This document shows positions 4,528 through 7,309 of a stretch of DNA of 7,309 nucleotides, piece by piece. Position 1 is the first letter of the stretch; every line of letters starts with the position of its first letter. The stretch comes from Nitrospirae bacterium GWC2_57_9 (GTDB lineage: Bacteria > Nitrospirota > UBA9217). The stretch lies in contig MHEA01000007.1 of NCBI GenBank assembly GCA_001805085.1, positions 1,851-9,159 of the forward strand. Direction: 5' to 3'. The notes under the pieces are model-generated. The model did no database searches. It was not told where the DNA came from and was given only the letters and a program-made list of their open reading frames with translations. The translations under genes were made by a program, and so were the position numbers.

Positions 4528-6984
4528 CGCCTGTTCCTTTTTCTCATAAGGCGCCAGGATGGCCTTTATATTGAAAAAGAGCAGCTCGCCGGTCCTCCGG
4601 AAAGCCTCGATCCATTTCTTTGCCGGTTCGCCCCCGCGGTTCGCCTTATCCAGAAGATCGCCGTAAGCATGCTGCGCGATCTCATCATAAGTGTTCTGCA
4701 TGATCCAGAGATTGACCTCCACCGGCATCGCGGTCAGGATCTCCAGGAAGGCCAGGAACTCCATCAGCAGGTCGTTGTCATAAGGTGTTTTTTTCAGCCG
4801 GCCGATCAAGCGCTCCCCTTTTCGCCGGATCATGAATTCCACGCCCGAATCCAGCGCGACATGCCATTCCCCGGCATCGTGCACGATATCCTTGATCCTG
4901 CCGCCGTCCAGGTCCCGCTTGGTGAACTCCTTCTTGATCCGGGCGACGAGGTTGAACTCCACGGCCGCCATGAACCCTTTCGGCACGGGCATCCCGGCGT
5001 CGCGCATGAAGCCCATGAGAGTCTTGTTCTCCTCGTAGAGATGGCGGTAGGCATCCTCGAACTCCTCGGCCTTCCTGCTGAAAGCGATCTCGAGGATCTT
5101 TCGCTGCTCATCCCGGAAGAGGTTCAGAAGCGAGTAGCTCTCCACGCCGAACTCCTTGTCCATGTACCTGATCAGCTCCGCGATATCCCCTTTTTCAAAG
5201 ATCTCGAGAAAGCCCTGCTTCATGGGTTCGTATACCGAGGCACCCTGGAAATTCCGCACCCCTGCATTGAAAACGTGGCCGCCGAGGTGAATGGCCGCGA
5301 ACGAAAAGTCCGCTGAATCGAGGGTTATCCCCGACTTCACCGATATCCTGCCCACTTCGGCCTTGGCCTCGCCGGTCTGTCTTCCCTGGAAATCTTCTTT
5401 TCTGACCTGGTAGCTGAAGATCCCGGAGGAATCCCCGTAATCGCTGATAAAGGAACTGATCGCAAAGTGAGCAGCCACCTTCCTCAGGTCAACCACTACC
5501 GGCTTTACGATCTGTTCGTAGATCCTGCCGCCGTCCTGCCATTGAGGAATGTTCGATTTTGCTTTGGACAGCCGCTCCTTGAAGGACTTCTCGACCTCGA
5601 CGCCGAACAGCTTCTCCGCGAGCTGGACAGCCCTCCCGGCGTAGAAGATCACCTGCACCGTTTCGATCCCGGAAAGCTCATCGAAGAACCACCCGCAGCT
5701 CGTGTACATCAGCATGGCGTGGCGCTGCATTTCGAGGAGTTCCAGCACCATCGTCTGCTCCGAAAGGGTGAGTTCTCGCCTGCCGTACTTCGTGAAAAAG
5801 GCCTTCAGGGACGCATCGGAGCGGTCCAGTATCACATCGATATAGCCGTTGCGGGTGCTCCAGGGCTCGGCGAGATATTCCCCGGCCTTTGCTTCGAAGA
5901 GCGGGGCGATCAGGTCCCGAAGCCAGTCGAGCGATTCCCGAAGGGGCTTCCGCCACTCCTGGTTCCACGACGGATAGCCGCCGGAGTTGCATCCGCAGTT
6001 GCTTCTCCAGCGCTCCACTCCGTGGACGCAGCTCCAGGACGAATTGTCGTAGATCTGCACTTCATATTCCGGAGGGTTGCCGGCCAGGTATTCGCCGTAA
6101 TTCGTGATCCTGGCGAGCTTCTTCTCCTCGATGTAATGCAGGGCGTAGGCGAGCGCCATATCTCCGAACTTATGGTGATGCCCGTAGGATTCGCCGTCAG
6201 TCGCGATGTGCAGCAACTGGTTCCATTTCCGGTCCTGCGAGAAGCCGCTCTCGAGCCGGTGCGCAAAACGCTCTCCGCTGTCGAGCAGTTTTTCGAAGGC
6301 CACTGCCTGCGAGATCGGGCCGTCATAGAAAAAGAGCGTGATGTGCCGGCCCGACGGCAGCGCACATTTGTAGGCACGGGTAGGGTCGATCCGCGATCCC
6401 GACACGTCCTCCCACCGGTCCGTCCCGGCCTTCCTCATTTTTGCCGCCTGGCGCGGGGCCAGAACAGTAAACAGGATGCCCTGTTCCGCGAGCAGGTCGA
6501 GCGTCTGCACGTCCGCTGCCGTTTCCGACAGCCACATGCCCTCGGGCGCCCTGTGGAACCGATACCGGAAATCCTGCAGGGCCCAGAGCACCTGTGTCAG
6601 TTTGTCCCGGGCGTTCGCGAGGGGCATGATCATATGATTGTAGACCTGGGCCATGGCGTTCCCGTGCCCGGACCGGAGCCCGACGCTTCGCGCATCCGCT
6701 TTCCGGATGGCCTCGTGCAATTCCGGCGCCTCCTGCTCCATCCACAACAGAAGCGTGGGGCCGAAGTTGAAGCTGATCTTCTCGTAGTTGCTCACGATGT
6801 CGGTGATGCAGCCGTCGCCGTCCATCAGCCGCGAAGCGGAATTGGGAGCATAACATTCGGCCATGATGCGTTCGTTCCAATCATGGTAGGGAAAGGCGGA
6901 ATCCTGGACCTCGACGAATTCCAGCCACGGATTCTCGCGCGGCGGCTGATAAAAGTGGCCATGGATGCAGATCGATCGTTCCAT
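4522..6984 (-). CDS. Glycoside hydrolase family 57 protein with DUF3536 C-terminal region
   Basis: This is a complete 820-aa protein without a signal peptide, so probably cytoplasmic. The N-terminal GH57 catalytic barrel shows the family motifs in order: region 1 CIHGHFYQPP (6-15), region 2 SGHGNAMAQ (105-113), region 3 EGMWLSETAAD (148-158) with Glu154 as the predicted nucleophile, and region 4 IATDGESYGHHH (260-271) with Asp263 as the predicted acid/base. A segment with Cys319, Cys330 and Cys332 (HGVERW then CGC) and the long helical rest (about 390-815) match the DUF3536-type architecture. GH57 includes alpha-amylases, 4-alpha-glucanotransferases and branching enzymes, all retaining; substrate and product of the DUF3536 subgroup are not established. 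All key residues are present, so it is likely active on alpha-glucans, in keeping with treZ and the debranching enzyme 1.5 kb away. ATG 6984 is fixed by AGGAGG (6995-6990), 5 nt upstream. It is transcribed towards the DUF2231 gene and ends in a 15-bp tandem repeat. Confidence 0.93.
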   Translation of the reverse strand: MERSICIHGHFYQPPRENPWLEFVEVQDSAFPYHDWNERIMAECYAPNSASRLMDGDGCITDIVSNYEKISFNFGPTLLLWMEQEAPELHEAIRKADARSVGLRSGHGNAMAQVYNHMIMPLANARDKLTQVLWALQDFRYRFHRAPEGMWLSETAADVQTLDLLAEQGILFTVLAPRQAAKMRKAGTDRWEDVSGSRIDPTRAYKCALPSGRHITLFFYDGPISQAVAFEKLLDSGERFAHRLESGFSQDRKWNQLLHIATDGESYGHHHKFGDMALAYALHYIEEKKLARITNYGEYLAGNPPEYEVQIYDNSSWSCVHGVERWRSNCGCNSGGYPSWNQEWRKPLRESLDWLRDLIAPLFEAKAGEYLAEPWSTRNGYIDVILDRSDASLKAFFTKYGRRELTLSEQTMVLELLEMQRHAMLMYTSCGWFFDELSGIETVQVIFYAGRAVQLAEKLFGVEVEKSFKERLSKAKSNIPQWQDGGRIYEQIVKPVVVDLRKVAAHFAISSFISDYGDSSGIFSYQVRKEDFQGRQTGEAKAEVGRISVKSGITLDSADFSFAAIHLGGHVFNAGVRNFQGASVYEPMKQGFLEIFEKGDIAELIRYMDKEFGVESYSLLNLFRDEQRKILEIAFSRKAEEFEDAYRHLYEENKTLMGFMRDAGMPVPKGFMAAVEFNLVARIKKEFTKRDLDGGRIKDIVHDAGEWHVALDSGVEFMIRRKGERLIGRLKKTPYDNDLLMEFLAFLEILTAMPVEVNLWIMQNTYDEIAQHAYGDLLDKANRGGEPAKKWIEAFRRTGELLFFNIKAILAPYEKKEQAA

Positions 6985-7309
6985 GTGAACCTCCTGTGAT
7001 GAGGGCTGATCAATTACAAGCCGACTTAAGAATGATACTGAATAAAACTATTGCAAAAAAACATGCTATAAGCGTAACACCGGAAGAAAACAGGCGCAAT
7101 GGACGAAGGTATTCCACAAGCCGGAAGCAGGACAATCTTTGACACAGAGAACGGCATGACAAAAGCTATGAAAAAATATGATAGAAACGGTAGTAAATTA
7201 ACTCAAAACAGTCTGAACCTCAGCTTGTTCGTTCCAGCAGTTATTCCCGACGCGAAACCGGTTTTTTATCGAGGGAAACCCTATCCCCGATAGAAGCATT
7301 CGGGGATGA
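6985..7309. other. Upstream region of the GH57 gene, no convincing gene
   Basis: This stretch of about 325 bp holds the GH57 Shine-Dalgarno (6990-6995) and an A+T-rich segment (7020-7075) suited to a promoter. On the minus strand I found no -35/-10 pair that I trust. On the plus strand there is an extended -10-like TGCTATAAG (7064-7072) without a matching -35. A 64-codon plus-strand frame (7099-7293) has only a weak AGG upstream, no recognisable domain, and ends inside the hairpin at 7283-7307, so I do not call it a gene. Confidence 0.55.
7283..7307. repeat. Perfect hairpin, 8-bp stem, probable end of a dispersed repeat
   Basis: ATCCCCGA (7283-7290) and TCGGGGAT (7300-7307) form a perfect stem around a 9-nt loop. 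The ATCCCCGA...TCGGGGATGA pattern resembles a short palindromic intergenic repeat type common in some environmental bacteria. It is cut by the window edge, so its full length and whether a T-run follows cannot be seen. Confidence 0.6.

Noticed and set aside
5467..6999. A 510-codon plus-strand frame antisense to the GH57 gene, and a similar one at 4474-5316
   Set aside because: Both mirror the GH57 coding strand, which has intact catalytic motifs and an ideal Shine-Dalgarno; the antisense products have no recognisable domain.
7099..7293. A 64-codon plus-strand frame
   Set aside because: It has only a weak upstream AGG, no recognisable domain, and a C-terminus inside a palindromic repeat; probably spurious.

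Overview
The window is about 7.3 kb of GC-rich bacterial chromosome carrying alpha-glucan and trehalose metabolism genes. A large share of the intergenic DNA is made of small inverted or tandem repeats. The gene set (TreZ, an archaeal/bacterial-type glycogen debranching enzyme, a GH57/DUF3536 glycosidase and a DUF2231 membrane protein) and the CACGAAG-type intergenic palindromes fit an environmental Nitrospirota or Desulfobacterota/Geobacter-like bacterium. That placement is an impression from gene content only. No rRNA, tRNA, CRISPR array, transposase or phage gene was seen.

Layout, left to right: (1) bases 1-723, plus strand, the C-terminal 240 codons of malto-oligosyltrehalose trehalohydrolase (treZ), cut by the window edge. 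(2) bases 724-922, an intergenic region dominated by an imperfect palindrome built on 9-bp CTTCGTGNN units and ending in a T-run. (3) bases 923-3031, plus strand, a complete 702-aa glycogen debranching enzyme. (4) bases 3147-3667, minus strand, a two-gene DUF4160-DUF2442 cassette. The DUF4160 gene carries a net +1 frameshift and the DUF2442 gene is intact; the cassette looks richer in A+T than the glycosidase genes. (5) bases 3888-4367, plus strand, a four-helix DUF2231 membrane protein with a good promoter and a strong Shine-Dalgarno. (6) bases 4368-4530, a convergent intergenic region with a long interrupted palindrome and a perfect 15-bp tandem duplication over the next gene's stop codon. 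(7) bases 4522-6984, minus strand, a complete 820-aa GH57 protein with a DUF3536 C-terminal region. (8) bases 6985-7309, a largely non-coding leader region ending in a perfect 8-bp-stem hairpin that looks like one end of another dispersed repeat.

How the genes may work together: TreZ releases trehalose from maltooligosyl-trehalose made by TreY from glycogen-type glucans. The debranching enzyme removes alpha-1,6 branches and so supplies linear chains. The GH57 enzyme probably acts on, or rearranges, alpha-glucans too. The left part is therefore best read as a glycogen mobilisation / trehalose synthesis locus. The DUF4160-DUF2442 cassette and the DUF2231 gene have no evident metabolic link to it.

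I found no convincing new multi-gene system. The most unusual points are the frameshifted DUF4160 gene overlapping an intact DUF2442 gene, three or four different intergenic repeat structures in 7 kb, and the uncharacterised specificity of the GH57/DUF3536 protein beside a glycogen-trehalose locus.
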